The notes under the pieces were generated by a model. That model was not told the DNA's origin, searched no databases, and saw only the letters and a list, made by a program, of their open reading frames with translations. The position numbers and the translations under genes were made by a program. A DNA stretch of 64,000 nucleotides, from positions 2,479,501 to 2,543,500 of the forward strand of contig JBBBDQ010000348.1 in the NCBI GenBank assembly GCA_037127315.1, written 5' to 3'. The stretch is from Ascarosepion bandense. Its lineage: Eukaryota; Mollusca; Cephalopoda; Sepiida; Sepiidae. Shown here piece after piece: positions 1-10,307 of this stretch. Position 1 is the first letter of the stretch; each line of letters begins with the position of its first letter.

Positions 1-7
1 TTTTTTT

Positions 8-570
8 TAATCGTGTCACCCCAAGCAAGGCATTCCACTGCCACTATAGCGCAGGGGGTTACATAGAGGGACTGGATATAGGAAATGTCAGAAGGAGGGT
101 GATAGACAACTTAGGATGTACATAGGGAGAGAGTTGGAGAGAGTGGGTGTGAGTTAATGTGTTAGGAGGTGTCTATTGACCTTACATTTAAACTCCTGGA
201 GGTTGTAGCCGTCGAGGAAGCAAGCATGCGGTAGGGAATTCCACAGGCGGGAAGTGCGAGGAAAGAAGCTGTTGGAGTAGAAATTGCGGTTACATTTCAT
301 CGGTTTCACTGTAAAAGGGTGGAACCTAGCTGCCAATCTAGCATCTCGTGCGAATTCACATTTAGGGGGCACCAGTGATTTAAGTTCGTCAGAGCAGAAG
401 CCATGAAAGTATTTATAGAAGAAGCACAGGGAAGCCACGTCAGACCGGTGAGAGAGATACTGCAGGCGGTCAGCCAAGTCGGTATCAATCGCATTACAGA
501 TTCTTCGCTGTATTTTGTCAAGAACCCCGAGAATAGGCTCCAAGATAAGTTCTTTTGCCCTGCAGCTCAA
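8..570 (-). pseudogene. Jockey/CR1-type LINE, 3' end (family A): C-terminus plus 3' tail
   Basis: Minus-strand reading gives the C-terminal part of a non-LTR retrotransposon ORF2: a segment like LDKIQRRICNAI, then ASLCFFYKYFHG, then FFPRTSRLWNSLPHACF, ending YNLQEFKCKVNRHLLTH and a stop near 154. The remaining 3' UTR ends in a family-specific tail (CCCCTGCGC, then CAGTGG, then CCTTGCTTGGGGTGA) followed by A(8) at the window edge. The same tail and C-terminus recur about ten times in the window, so I call it family A. It is 5' truncated, as usual for target-primed insertions. The clade name (Jockey versus CR1) is inference. The fragment is open over about 138 codons, so it is one of the younger copies. 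Confidence 0.85.
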
Positions 571-579
571 ATTTCCAAA

Positions 580-1675
580 TCCATATTATTTAAAATAACA
601 TATTTAGATAATGAAATGACTATATTCAACACATAATTGGCTTCAAGATGGGTTATTTGCCCTACACTGAAAATTTATAAATACGAATTATTTAAAATTA
701 ATCGGTGTAGTGATCGGCCATAACACATTGAATTTATGAAATAAAAAATTTAAACACATAGTAGGCGTCATAAAGTACATTGCAAATATTTGAACACATA
801 ATAGCCTATTGAGTACAATGCAAATTCTTAAACACATTTTTTTAAATAAATCTGTTTATGTATCAGTTAAAACAAATTTAAATTATGAAATAATGAAATT
901 GTCCACAGAATAAGCTGCTTTTGCCCTACAATTTTTTCTCTAGCATTGTCCGTCTGTGGAATTATCGTTCGTTTTTTTGGTTCTCTGTCCCTTAAAGATT
1001 TCAAAAATTTTGTTGAAACGGCAGTCAAAGATATCTATTTTTCTGAGTCGTATTTTAATTGATCTTTATCCATAGTAATGTTTTCTCATTTTCTTTTCTT
1101 TTAAGTAACCCCCATGCGTCTTTGTAACATTCCTGAAAACAAATTATTTAAAATACATCGGTTTATTAATTGGTTATAACACATTTAAATAATGAAATAA
1201 GAAAATTGAACACAGAATAGGCTCCATGATGGATTCTATTGCCCTACACTGCAAATTACTAAATAAAAATTATTTCAAATACATCGGAGTATCAGTTAAG
1301 TGCCATACGTGAAACACGCCTGGGTGATCATGTCTCGAAAGATACATGACTGACTGAGCAGAAGATTATCCCGCAGTAGGTTGCCATTGCTTTCTGCGAT
1401 AGACTGGTTGCCAGCCAAGGCTATAGAACCCAATCTGTTCTGTAATTTAACCCATAACTGGAAGGAATAGACAGATTAATACCTTTCCCAATGGTATTTG
1501 TGCGTAAATGAATGCACTGAATTCAACTGGAATTCGAACTCGGTTCCCCGATTTCGCGTTCCGAGCCGATACCCACAGCGCACATCCTAACACATTCAGA
1601 TTATGAAATAAAGAAATTTAACAAATAATAACATAATCGCGTTCTTTTGCACAACACTGCAAATCTTTACTAATT
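580..1675. repeat. Degenerate tandem repeat, about 120-bp unit, split by a SINE
   Basis: A diverged unit recurs at about 586, 688, 800, 885, 1144 and 1269, and part of it reappears at 1600 after the SINE. Shared landmarks in order are TTATTTAAAATA, ATCGGT, ATAACACATT, ATGAAATAA, AACACA.AATAGGC and TTGCCCTACACTGCAAAT. The 1288-1600 SINE lies inside one unit, which dates the array as older than the SINE. I do not recognise the element it came from. Confidence 0.6.
1288..1600 (-). mobile_element. tRNA-derived SINE (family T1)
   Basis: On the minus strand the copy starts with a tRNA-like head: a box A-like GTGGGTATCGGCTCGG and a box B GAGTTCGAATTCC. It continues through a body containing GGTATTAATC, CTATAGCC, GGCAACCAGTCTA and CAATGGCAACCTACTG, and ends in a conserved GACATGATCACCC...GTGTTTCACGTATGGCACTTAACTGA. 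At least ten more copies lie in this window (7095, 20045, 36713, 42290, 42765, 43565, 50065, 56060, 60765, 63400). A tRNA origin follows from the two pol III boxes at tRNA spacing. Octopus tRNA-SINEs are published, and I did not verify identity with a named family. Confidence 0.85.
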
Positions 1676-2257
1676 TAAATCCTTTCTTAGACAGTCTCGT
1701 TAGCTCACAACTTTGATATGGATGTCCTGGATGGCAGTAAAATGTTTAGAAAGAGTTTAAGTTCCAGCTCACATCAACGGTTAATAATGGATTCTACCGA
1801 ATGAAGACTTTTACTCAAAGCGACAAACTTTCTTCTATACCTGTGGATTGGCGCTACTGAATCACAGAGCGATATAGCAAATGTCAGAATATAGTTCATT
1901 TGAAGGCGTTCGACAAGAGTCTCAAGGAAAATGGTTAGCACATGTGTATCGAAGAGAAAATAATGACATAATCTACATGGAGGCGTTTCACAATGCTTCA
2001 AACAAAAGTCTAGGAAGGAAACCACCACTAATAATCAAAAGAGCTACAAAAGTTACTGAACTTGACAAAACTATTTTTCTGAAAAACCTGATTTAAGAAA
2101 AAGATTTTATTATCTTCACCTGAAAGCTGAGTAGTCAATGAATGCTGGTTGTTACCTCATATGGAATGGGTTAATATTAACATTCACCATTAACATCACA
2201 GATATTAAATAATGTTTCATATATATTTTTTATGGGATTCTATTTGTTATTTTTCAA
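1676..2257. other. No recognised feature
   Basis: Unique-looking AT-rich sequence. Short open frames on both strands show no family motif that I recognise. Confidence 0.4.
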
Positions 2258-2712
2258 ATCATTTCACCCCAAGCATGGTGGGACAGTCATTAGTGCGCAG
2301 GGGGAAAAGGGTTGGGGTTTCGAAGAAAGGATAAGATATAAATGAGTTTCAAGGAAATAAAAGATGGCAATTGTTGTTGCATTTAAATTTTCGAATATTT
2401 TAGCTATCAGAGATGCAAGAAATCGGAAGAAAGTGCGAGAAAAGAAACACTTTGAGTAGAAGCGATTTTATAATTAACTATTCCTACGGTAAAAGAGTAG
2501 GACCTGGATGTTAATCTAGTAGCAGGCTTAAACGTGGGGGAAAAGGAGGGGGAAACATCGTCGAGCACTTGCCATGAAAATATTTGCAGAAAAGACAGAG
2601 GAAAGCTACGTCGCGTCGGTGAGAAAGTGACTGAAGACGAGATTCTAAACCAGGGCCGATTACATTGCAGATCCTTCTTTGGATTTTGTCAAGAACCTCA
2701 AGAATAATAGCA
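2258..2712 (-). pseudogene. LINE family A 3' end, decayed
   Basis: This is a diverged duplicate of the 8-570 fragment in the same orientation. It has the tail (CACCCCAAGCATGG and GTGCGCAGGGGG on the plus strand) at 2258-2310, then plus-strand matches to the reverse of the FFSRTSRLW segment near 2440, the FYKYFHG segment near 2570, and LDKIQRRICN near 2660-2700. Frame is broken throughout. Confidence 0.75.
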
Positions 2713-2714
2713 GG

Positions 2715-3655
2715 GGCACCCGACTAGATTTGACAACAGTCGCGCGTGTGGGGACGCAGGTGTGTGTGATCTAGTGCTTGCTCAATGATAAAGAACTTAT
2801 CAGCTGAATAAAGCGAAGAATTCAGCGCATGTGGGTAGATGGAAAAAGATATATTTACTTGTGTATGCATTTAAATCAATTGTACTTTTCTCTAAAATGT
2901 AAAAACAATGGGAAAACTTCTATTAACGAACAGTGTTAGTGGAAGCATAGGAAACACAAAAGAAAGAAAGAAAGCTTTTAGTTTGTCATTCAGCCTATCG
3001 GAGATTTCGTAGGAGTGAGAATCTCGCGAGATTACAGTGCGCACGATCCTCAGTTGCGATCTTATTTTATCAAAATCGCAATTTTCTTTTTTGAAGAAAG
3101 ACCGCGAAACATTTTCTTGGCAAGTAATAATATCGATATTGTTCAGACATTGAGTGCTTCAGATAAAGTGTACGATAGCAACCAGTGCAAACGATAACTG
3201 CTCCTTAAAGACATCCTTAATGAGGATTTCAAAATAAAGACAGTGTTTTTTGTTTTTTTTGCTTTGTATTAAGTTTTCACTTTCCTAAATGCATGCGCGC
3301 ACAAAAGCACAAAAGAAAATCGTTTCAAATACAATGCAAAGATTCTCTAAGGCCCACTTAATCATGACTTCGTTCTGTTTTAGATTAAACATCTGCCGAA
3401 AAACATGATGATGTATGGGTGCACTTGTAAATAGTTGATGGGGATTGGCCTTCCTTCTGATCTAGGTGTAACAATCTAGTGAGGTAAAAACTGATTTTGA
3501 TATCTTAGTGACCAAGTTACAGCCTTAATCTGAGCCTGAATTCTCCCCAGCAACAATGAATGGTCATATTTTAGACGTCACTTGCTTTAAACGTTTACTG
3601 GGGCAAGTTCATCTAAGATTTGAAGTAGAACTCATATATATATATACATATATAT
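2715..3655. other. No recognised feature
   Basis: AT-rich sequence with a short GAAA-type run near 2958-2975 and a (TA)n tract at 3632-3661. No protein family, RNA gene or repeat was recognised. Confidence 0.4.
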
Positions 3656-3761
3656 ATATAAACAAATATAGACGACTATAATATATATTATAAACAAAAT
3701 AGACGACTACTACTATTGTTCGTCCGCGAACTGCCCGTTACGAGCAACAGTATTTTCATCT

Positions 3762-3788
3762 TTGATAATGGCTGATGTAAGCTGAAAG
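3762..3788 (+). ncRNA. Hammerhead ribozyme core, U3-A8 variant (PLE remnant)
   Basis: The sequence reads TTGATAA, then stem II TGGCT/AAGCT around a GATGT loop, then GAAA. Compared with the consensus CTGANGA, C3 is U and G8 is A. These two positions pair in the hammerhead fold, so the change is compensatory. The flank (AGCTTTCAGC-type, with the same layout at 11317, 30600, 30807 and 54257) belongs to a Penelope-like element terminal region. Activity cannot be judged. Confidence 0.55.
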
Positions 3789-3911
3789 CTCGGACAGGAT
3801 TAAGTAAACATGAATCAATATTATGATTTTCTTTCTTCTTTCAACGATAATGCTATTATCCTTATCAGACGACATGAAAAACTTTACATAAAATAAATCG
3901 AGAAAACTTGT

Positions 3912-3984
3912 ATATATTATTTAATGAAACATGCATCAATGTATATATATATATACATTGATGCATGTTTCATTAAATAATATA
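3912..3984. repeat. Perfect inverted repeat with a (TA)n axis
   Basis: Arms of about 34 bp (3912-3945 and 3951-3984) contain ATGAAACATGCATCAATGTA and its reverse complement, separated only by a few TA repeats. The arm sequence resembles the ATTAATGCAGGTTTCATT termini at 11160 and 11580, so it is probably a folded PLE end. Confidence 0.8.
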
Positions 3985-3989
3985 TAGCA

Positions 3990-3996
3990 ATATATG

Positions 3997-4068
<72 letters not shown>
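3990..4068. repeat. Compound microsatellite (TA)n-(TG)n
   Basis: About 26 bp of TA repeats pass directly into more than 50 bp of TG repeats. Confidence 0.95.
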
Positions 4069-4071
<3 letters not shown>

Positions 4072-4121
4072 TTATACTCAGTTATAATCTGAGATTAAGA
4101 ACAGGATGGTTAAATAAAAAG

Positions 4122-4549
4122 AAGACAAGAGCAAAACTGCATTTAACTCGCCTACGCCTATTCGTCCCGTGATGGACTTTATCAAGGTAAAAAGACGAAA
4201 TGAGCTTTATTCCGAATTACGTATCTATAAACAGTGTTTGCAAGTATAAAAACGCTCGCAAATCATTCAAAAAGATTAACAGAATATTCAGAACTTCTTC
4301 ATCTGAGGTGCAATGTCACAAGATGTTAAAATGAAAGAAATTCAACCGTTTTCCTTGAACATTTTATTATGTATGTCAGTCTATTTCAGTATTATTTCCA
4401 TAAGAAATTTTTTATAGTTTTTATAGTTGCCAACGCTATTTGTTTATAGAAAGGTAATTTGGAATAAAGCTCATTTAGTCTCTGTCTTGATAATGTCCAT
4501 CAGAGGACGAAATGCGTAGGCGAGTTAAATACAGTTTTCCTCTTGTCTT

Positions 4550-4560
<11 letters not shown>
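4122..4560. repeat. PLE foldback with a hammerhead core in each arm
   Basis: The left arm (4122-4235, GAAGACAAGAG...ACTCGCCTACGC...GAGCTTTATTCC) is repeated inverted at 4438-4560. Each arm carries a hammerhead-like core. At 4487-4512 (plus) it is TTGATAA, stem II TGTCC/GGACG, GAAA. At 4160-4185 (minus) it is TTGATAA, AGTCC/GGGAC, GAAT. Both share the U3-A8 core variant, and the left copy has also lost the last A of GAAA. A (TA)n tract follows at 4554. The layout matches inverted Penelope-like terminal repeats. Confidence 0.65.
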
Positions 4561-4592
<32 letters not shown>

Positions 4593-4602
4593 CTGATCAA
4601 TG

Positions 4603-4626
4603 TTTCATGCATTATACAATCACCAA
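4603..4626 (-). ncRNA. Decayed hammerhead-like core (PLE remnant)
   Basis: The minus strand reads TTGGTGA, TTGTATAATGCAT, GAAA. It matches the family seen at 5268 and 54572 (CTGATRA, stem with TGCA, GAAAC), with C3 and A6 changed. It is likely inactive. Confidence 0.4.
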
Positions 4627-4760
4627 GAGCATAATATAAATTAAATGTTTTCGATTTGAATTGTTATTCCTATATTAGCGTTCCTTAAGTTAACTTCGCA
4701 ATTAATTGTAAATCTATTGTGCAAAAAATGTTATTTATTAAATGGATAATTTAGTCAGGA

Positions 4761-4761
4761 T

Positions 4762-4807
<46 letters not shown>

Positions 4808-4840
4808 ATACAGCGAAACAGGCTTGTATGTGGATGACTA
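4761..4840 (+). mobile_element. Microsatellite plus 3' end of a ribozyme SINE (family H, subtype B)
   Basis: (TA)n-(TG)n at 4761-4806 runs into the 3' half of the family H hammerhead: GATACAGC, GAAA, CAGGCTTGTA, TGTGGATGAC, then TA. The CTGATGA strand is replaced by the TG tract. The expected cleavage point is after 4828. Another family H copy follows within 50 bp, which is a head-to-tail order. Confidence 0.7.
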
Positions 4841-4875
<35 letters not shown>

Positions 4876-4880
4876 GAGAG

Positions 4881-5072
4881 AGAGCACTATAGCTATTGGG
4901 CGCGTATAATGATATGCGCTAAAAAGTCTGCCTACTTCCACCGAACGCCTATAGACCAGGGGTAGAGTCGCCGACTGACGCCATTTCAGTCGGGTTTCAA
5001 TCCTGGGTTAAAAAAAGTAATCGGAGTCTAACCGTACTGATGAGCTGCGAAAAAGATCTGTCTGCGGATGAC
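4881..5072 (+). mobile_element. Ribozyme SINE, family H subtype A (5' truncated, ribozyme decayed)
   Basis: The copy runs from GCTATTGGGCGCGTATAATG through the tRNA-like head (box A-like TAGACCAGGGGTAGAG, box B-like GGGTTTCAATCCTGG) to the hammerhead: GTCTAACCGTA, CTGATGA, a collapsed stem II (GCTGC only), GAAA, AAGATCTGTC, TGCGGATGAC. The stem I strands CCGTA and TGCGG still pair. The stem II deletion should abolish cleavage. (TA)n follows at 5083. Confidence 0.75.
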
Positions 5073-5085
5073 AATGTATGGTATG

Positions 5086-5116
<31 letters not shown>

Positions 5117-5267
5117 ACATAAATTAATATAGATAGATATACATATGAGGAGGGTATGCATATGTGTAGTATTATTATTCAGGTGTTAATAAACAGTGCT
5201 CAATATATGAACAGAACTATATATATATACATATATATATATATATTATTCTACGTCTATGACACGA

Positions 5268-5291
5268 CTTCATGCGTTATGCAATCATCAG
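5268..5291 (-). ncRNA. Decayed hammerhead-like core (PLE remnant)
   Basis: The minus strand reads CTGATGA, stem II TTGCATAACGCAT, GAAG. The catalytic GAAA has lost its last A. It sits next to (TA)n at 5220, in sequence resembling 54545-54600. Confidence 0.5.
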
Positions 5292-5299
5292 GTACATAT

Positions 5300-5960
5300 T
5301 TCAAACTGACAGTTTAATAGTTTTGAATTTTTGGTTTGCCCGAAGGTCTTAACGCAAGAGAGACATTTTCATAAACCCTCAAAAACTATAAATGACTAGA
5401 AAACCCCGACAACTCTCCGTAAAGAGCGAGAAATACTAACAGAAATTTTAGAAGCCCTTCCAGAATACTCATTTTGCTTGGGTTGAAGGAATATGCTTCA
5501 ACACACAGGATGGTTTTGCTTGGTGATTTAAACATCTAAGTTTGAAAGGAACATAATTTTTCATATTTATATTCTTTTTATGTGCATTCTGGCCGGAGGC
5601 AATCCTGCACACCACACCTTCTAAGATCTGAGTAGATCAAAGCAATACTTATCCTTTTACTATATGACCTAGTTGCTTTGTTATATTCTGACGCTGGAAC
5701 TTGACAAACAACGAAGAACACGATAATATATAAATATAATCATATAATCATATATTTTTATTCTTCGTCGGTGAAGCTTGTGTAGCAGGATGGCAATGGG
5801 AGGGAGTTGTGCACACAAAGTGGCCGTCGGGAGTCGGAAGCCAGCGGGAGTTCTCTCTCTTCAACCAAAAAGTTTAGACTTTATATAGTTTTAAACTGCC
5901 ATGCATTTTTTCGCTTGTCACTTTTTTGACTTAAAAACCTCTTTCAATAGATTTTCAAGC
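5300..5960. other. No recognised feature
   Basis: A more GC-rich patch lies at 5775-5870 (GTGGCCGTCGGGAGTCGGAAG). No open frame or RNA gene is supportable. Confidence 0.35.
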
Positions 5961-6189
5961 TGGTTGTCGCTTTGTTTTTTCGCACTTTGACATCCTCTAC
6001 GGTCCGATATATCTGTCAATCACATTTGTTCTTTGATGACCTCAGCCGTGATGTGACCGGATCTACCTGTCTGTTACCTCTTCTGTTCAGGTTATTGTAT
6101 TACAGTCTCTCTGTCATTGATTTATACAAGCTCATCAGCTTGATTATTGCTTTTAACATCTTGCATTCAGCATACACTGTAAATGTCAA

Positions 6190-6545
6190 CTTTTGTAAGC
6201 GTTCTTTCTTTATGATGAGGACAATAGTCTTCATCATAAAGAAATATTGTAAATACTACCTCATTTCAGAAATATAGACAACTAGAATGAGTTACTATTA
6301 AACGTTGTACAAATGGCAACAAAGATGAGGACAATAGTCTAAATAATGTATATACTGTAAATACTACCTCATCTCAGATATATGGACAATGGGTTCGGAA
6401 CGAAATTCCTAGCACCTAAAGAAGGCCGGAGCGTACAACGGCCGAAACGTCGCACAAATGGCAACAAGAATGAGGACAATAGTCTAAATAATGTAAATAC
6501 TGTAATTACTACCTCATCTCAGAAATATAGACAAATGTCTCTTTC
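6190..6545 (+). mobile_element. PLE terminal remnant with tandem units and a mutated hammerhead
   Basis: Units containing GATGAGGACAATAGTC, AATAATGTAAATACTG and TACCTCATCTCAGAAATATAGAC occur at about 6205, 6300 and 6450. A hammerhead-like core at 6416-6448 reads CTAAAGA, stem II AGGCCG/CGGCC, GAAAC, so G5 is A. This is the same PLE family as 7930-8595, 10975 and 49440. An internal hairpin CTTTATGATGA/TCATCATAAAG (6210-6243) replaces part of one unit. Confidence 0.65.
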
Positions 6546-6549
6546 TAAA

Positions 6550-7090
6550 TATAAATGCCCTTTTTGTTTCCATTTTCCTTAAGTTTTTTCACATTCCTCA
6601 AATTTTCCTTCAATGGAATTCTCATCTTATCTAGAACCACAATCATGTTGCTTTTTGGAAGGAACTTTATCTGTTTCAATGAAACTTTGGATTTTTCTAA
6701 TTTTTTTTTTTTTTTTTTTTTTTTTTTGCTAAAACACTTCTCCGATAAGTGAGTTTTTCTACTGACTTCGTTCTGACATTTTCAGTTCTTATTTCGTATC
6801 ATGGTTTGACCTTCTTGTTAATGAATCGACAGTATGTCTTCTTACAATTGATGGTTTATTTAATCGATTTAAGTACTAGCCTTTTTATTTGATGGATTAA
6901 TCAAAACAGAGACATCTAATCTAGACAAGGATCGATAAACATTATATAGGGAACTGATGCTGATGTTTAATCATCATGAAATCGGTATCTGGTTAAATAA
7001 GCACTCAGAAAATTTTGGTGGCCTTCAAACACTTTAAATGGCCCCCAAAGTTATGAATCTACATGCTAAGCAATTAAGTAGATTACAAGA
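6550..7090. other. No recognised feature; long T run
   Basis: T-rich sequence with a run of about 26 T at 6702-6727. Nothing else was recognised. Confidence 0.4.
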
Positions 7091-7094
7091 ATGC

Positions 7095-7392
7095 AGTCAA
7101 TCAATTAAGTATCATACGGGATACAAGGTTGGGCGATTATGTGTCGAAGGAAACATCACTGACTTTGCAGAAGATTTTTCCACACTAGGTTTCCATAATT
7201 TTCTGCGATAGACTGTTTACCATCCAAGTCTATAGAACCCAATTTGTCCTGTTATTTAACCCATAGCTGGATGGATTAAAACCTTTGTCAAGGGTAATTG
7301 CGCTTAAGTAAATGTAACGAATTTACCTCGAATATTAATTTTGTTCTCCAATTTCTCGTTCCGAGCCAATATCCACTGAACCACAAATAAAA
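7095..7392 (-). mobile_element. tRNA-derived SINE (family T1), decayed
   Basis: This is a minus-strand T1 copy. The 3' end GGGCGATTATGTGTCG is near 7130, the body CAAGTCTATAGAACCC near 7225, the box B region and AGCCAATATCCACTGAACCAC near 7370. Strong divergence marks it as old. Confidence 0.7.
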
Positions 7393-7594
7393 TAACAATT
7401 TTATAAGATAACAATTAACTTAAGATGCAATGACCTAAAAGGGAGATGTCTGTTAATACATAAACAGAATGTTCGTCTCTTATCGGTTGGCAAGTTATAA
7501 ACAAGCTTCGTAACCGGTTTTTGAGAAATTATTGATTCATTCTACCGTTATCCACTGCTTTTTAACCCTTTCTCAGGTTATTTAAAGGCAGAAC

Positions 7595-7715
7595 CTATAT
7601 TTAGAATGTAAGAACCGGTGTTTCAACGTTATGTATTCTGGGCATATAAAAATGGTTTAAAACACATATTTTTAGAATGTAAGAATTTTTTGATAAAAAT
7701 GATAAATCATTTACA
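7595..7715 (-). mobile_element. Partial copy of the 5S-like retroposon
   Basis: TAGAATGTAAGAACCGGTGTTTCAACGTTATG followed by ACACATATTTTTAGAATGTAAG matches the non-5S half of the elements at 8625-8930 and 8940-9200. Only the last part of the 5S-like piece remains. Confidence 0.5.
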
Positions 7716-7965
7716 CTATGTACATTATTCGGACTATTATCCTCATCTTAAGGACACGTGGCTCAGTAGGTATAGATGTTGGCTAGTTCCTGTGACTTGA
7801 CCTAAAAGAGTTGTGAGTTCAATACCAGGCTAGAGCAGTGATGAAAAAGTAATTTGCAGAGTTAGAGGGGAAAATTCATGACTTCCAATCGAGGCTTTAC
7901 GCAAGGAATGAGGATGATATACAACTGTGATTGTAATATAAGATTCGGTTAGAAATTCCTAGGAC

Positions 7966-7998
7966 CTGAAGAAGGCCGAAGCGTACAACGGCCGAAAC
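7966..7998 (+). ncRNA. Hammerhead ribozyme core, intact (PLE)
   Basis: CTGAAGA, then stem II AGGCCG/CGGCC with a 10-nt loop (AAGCGTACAA), then GAAAC. All invariant core positions are present. It lies directly upstream of the tandem array at 7994-8595. PLEs are known to carry hammerheads in their terminal repeats. Confidence 0.7.
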
Positions 7999-8595
7999 GC
8001 CGTACAAATGGCAACAAAGATAAGGACAATAGACCGAATAATGTAAATACTGTAAATACTACCTCATCTCAGAAATATAGACAAATAGAATGATTTATTA
8101 TTAAACATCGTACGAATGACAACAAAGATGAGGACAATAGTCCGAATAATGTAAATACTGTCAATACTATCTCATCTCAGAAATATAGACAAATAAAATG
8201 ATCTATTATAAAACGTAGTATAAATAACAACAAAGATGAGGACAATAGTTCGAATAATGTGAATACTGTAAACACTACCTCATCTCAGAAATAGAATGAT
8301 CGATTATGAGGAATAATAGTCCGAATAATGTAAATACTGTAAATATTGCCTCAACTCAGAAATATACACAAATAGAATGATCTATTATTAAACGTCGTAC
8401 AAATGGCAACAAAGATGAGGACAATAGTCCGAATAATGTAAATACTGTAAATACTACCTCATCTCAGACATATAGACAAATAGAATGATCTATTATTAAA
8501 CGTCGTACAAATGGCAACAACGATGAGGACAATAGTCCGAATAATGTAAATACTGTAAATACTACCTCATCTCAGAAATATAGACAAATATAGAC
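7994..8595 (+). repeat. Tandem array of a 108-bp unit downstream of a PLE hammerhead
   Basis: Units start (AAACGYCGTAC) at about 7994, 8103, 8211, 8390 and 8498, with a shortened unit near 8296. Each reads CAAATGGCAACAAAGATGAG, GACAATAGTCCGAATAATG, TAAATACTGTAAATACTACC, TCATCTCAGAAATATAG. The spacing is 108-109 bp for full units. Inside every unit GATGAG, GGAC-AATA-GTCC and GAAT resemble a weakened hammerhead core. Confidence 0.85.
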
Positions 8596-8624
8596 AAATG
8601 ATTATTTATTGTTAAAAGAAAATG

Positions 8625-8930
8625 CGTTAGATTCATACTCGTGCCAACGTTATTTGGGCTAAATGAATATTAAATAACGAGAATTAGCACTTGCCTCTCC
8701 TATAAAAGATTCCTAGTCATTATCTATTTCACCACCTAAACCTCCAAGGTTGAAGCATATTTTATTTCCAAACGGTCACCCATCTAGATACTGACCAGGT
8801 TCGATGTTACTGGACTTTCATAATCGTACGGGAACCAGTTTTTCAACTTTATGTTGCCTCGAGATTTTACAAATAGTTGTAAACACATATTTTTAGAATG
8901 TAAGAATTTTTTATAACAATGATTTAATGA
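8625..8930 (-). mobile_element. 5S-rRNA-derived retroposon, copy 1
   Basis: The minus strand at about 8735-8850 matches 5S rRNA (ACTGGTTCCCGTACGAT, then AACCTGGTCAGTATCTAGA, TGGGTGACCGTTTGG). It is flanked by non-5S sequence that is repeated with the same layout in the next 300 bp. Fusion of 5S sequence to a conserved foreign tail is typical of SINE3-class elements, and that class assignment is inference. Confidence 0.65.
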
Positions 8931-8939
8931 TTAAGGGTA

Positions 8940-9200
8940 AATGTGATAGATTCATCCCAGTCCCAAGTGTTAAATTAATATTAACTAACTTAACGGGAGT
9001 TAGAACTTGGCTTTCCTATAAAAGGTTCCTGGTCATTATCTATTACACCACCCAACATCCAAGCTTGTAGCATATTGTATTTCCAAACGGTCACCCATCT
9101 AGATACTGACCAGGCCCTATGTTACGGGACTTCCACAATCGCACGGGAACCAGTGTTTCAACTTTATGTAGCCTCGAGATATTAAAATGGCTGAAAACAT
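8940..9200 (-). mobile_element. 5S-rRNA-derived retroposon, copy 2 (tandem to copy 1)
   Basis: This is a direct repeat of 8625-8930 at about 85% by eye. The 5S-like stretch spans about 9048-9165 and includes GGTCAGTATCTAGATGGGTG on the minus strand. The shared flank begins TAGATTCAT...CCTATAAAAGRTTCCT. Confidence 0.65.
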
Positions 9201-9204
9201 ATGG

Positions 9205-9936
9205 GGCTAATTCATATGCAATGCGATTTCCTCTTTTAGCTCTGTGTAAAAATACCTTGCATATAATAGGATAAGTAAACAGGGAAAGTGTGAAGCGAAC
9301 AGTCTCTTTGGTTTGACATCACATCGGCTTATTCTTAAAAACCGTTTAGGGCATAAGTTAAGCGTACGTAGATATTTTGGGCCGGACAAAATTGGCCAAA
9401 GATTATGTTTTTGTTAAGAAAAAAAAAAAAAAGGAAAAAAGACCAGTCGTTTGCGTTAGTAAGAAAATTACAAGTTGTTCTTTCCAATCCAATTTTTTCA
9501 TATATGTGGCTTGACTGTGTGGAACGCTATTAAGGCGAGTTTTTGTTACGTAGGAGTGAAATTTAATTATCAGAATATGACATTCCACTGCGTCGACCAC
9601 CTCGTTATTTTCACCATGATAGGCATGATGTTACATTCAACAATAATAATAATTTTCACTATTATTAATTCGATATATGTCACTTCACTGCGGCAAGATG
9701 ATCATATCTAGAATTGTCTATTTAAGAATGTAAATTTATAAAAAAATATTTGTGTAAATACAGAATTCGTAAAAATAAATTCAAAGGAAAACTGTATAAA
9801 CTACAGTTTATACAGTTTTGCTGTTACCCAAAGACAGTTGCTGAACAAAAAGAGAAGTACGTTCTCTTGATAGAGAAGTCGGAGTTAAATTAAGATTCAC
9901 GCGTATGTACGTTTGATTTTGGCCTGTATGTTTTAA
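9205..9936. other. No recognised feature
   Basis: AT-rich sequence with an A run at 9419-9432 and a short palindrome around 9789-9822 (AAACTGTATAAACT and its complement). No coding evidence. Confidence 0.35.
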
Positions 9937-10260
9937 TCTAAACTTATTTATAAATGGAACTTTGTCTGTGTGCGTATGTGTGTCTATGTGTGTGTGTGTC
10001 CGTTACCTATAGACTCCGAAACAGCGGAACCTATTTTCTTGAAAATTTACACAGTTGTACTATAAGCATCTGCGAGTGTTCTTAGCTAGCTTTTGTGTCG
10101 CGGTACCCAAGATAAATATCGAAAATCAATAATCGAAAAAATCGGGTTATAAAAGGAGTGGTCCGATTTTAATAAAATTTGATACACTCATAGACAAAGA
10201 CATAAGAAATGATATTCACAAGCTTCAAGGTTGCAGTTCTTACAATAGTGCAGAAAATTG

Positions 10261-10307
<47 letters not shown>

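Noticed and set aside
7994..8595. Regularly spaced direct repeats resembling a CRISPR array
   Set aside because: The unit is 108 bp and contiguous with no unique spacers, and it belongs to a PLE family in eukaryotic DNA.
9789..9822. Short palindrome AAACTGTATAAACT...
   Set aside because: Too short to distinguish from chance in AT-rich DNA.
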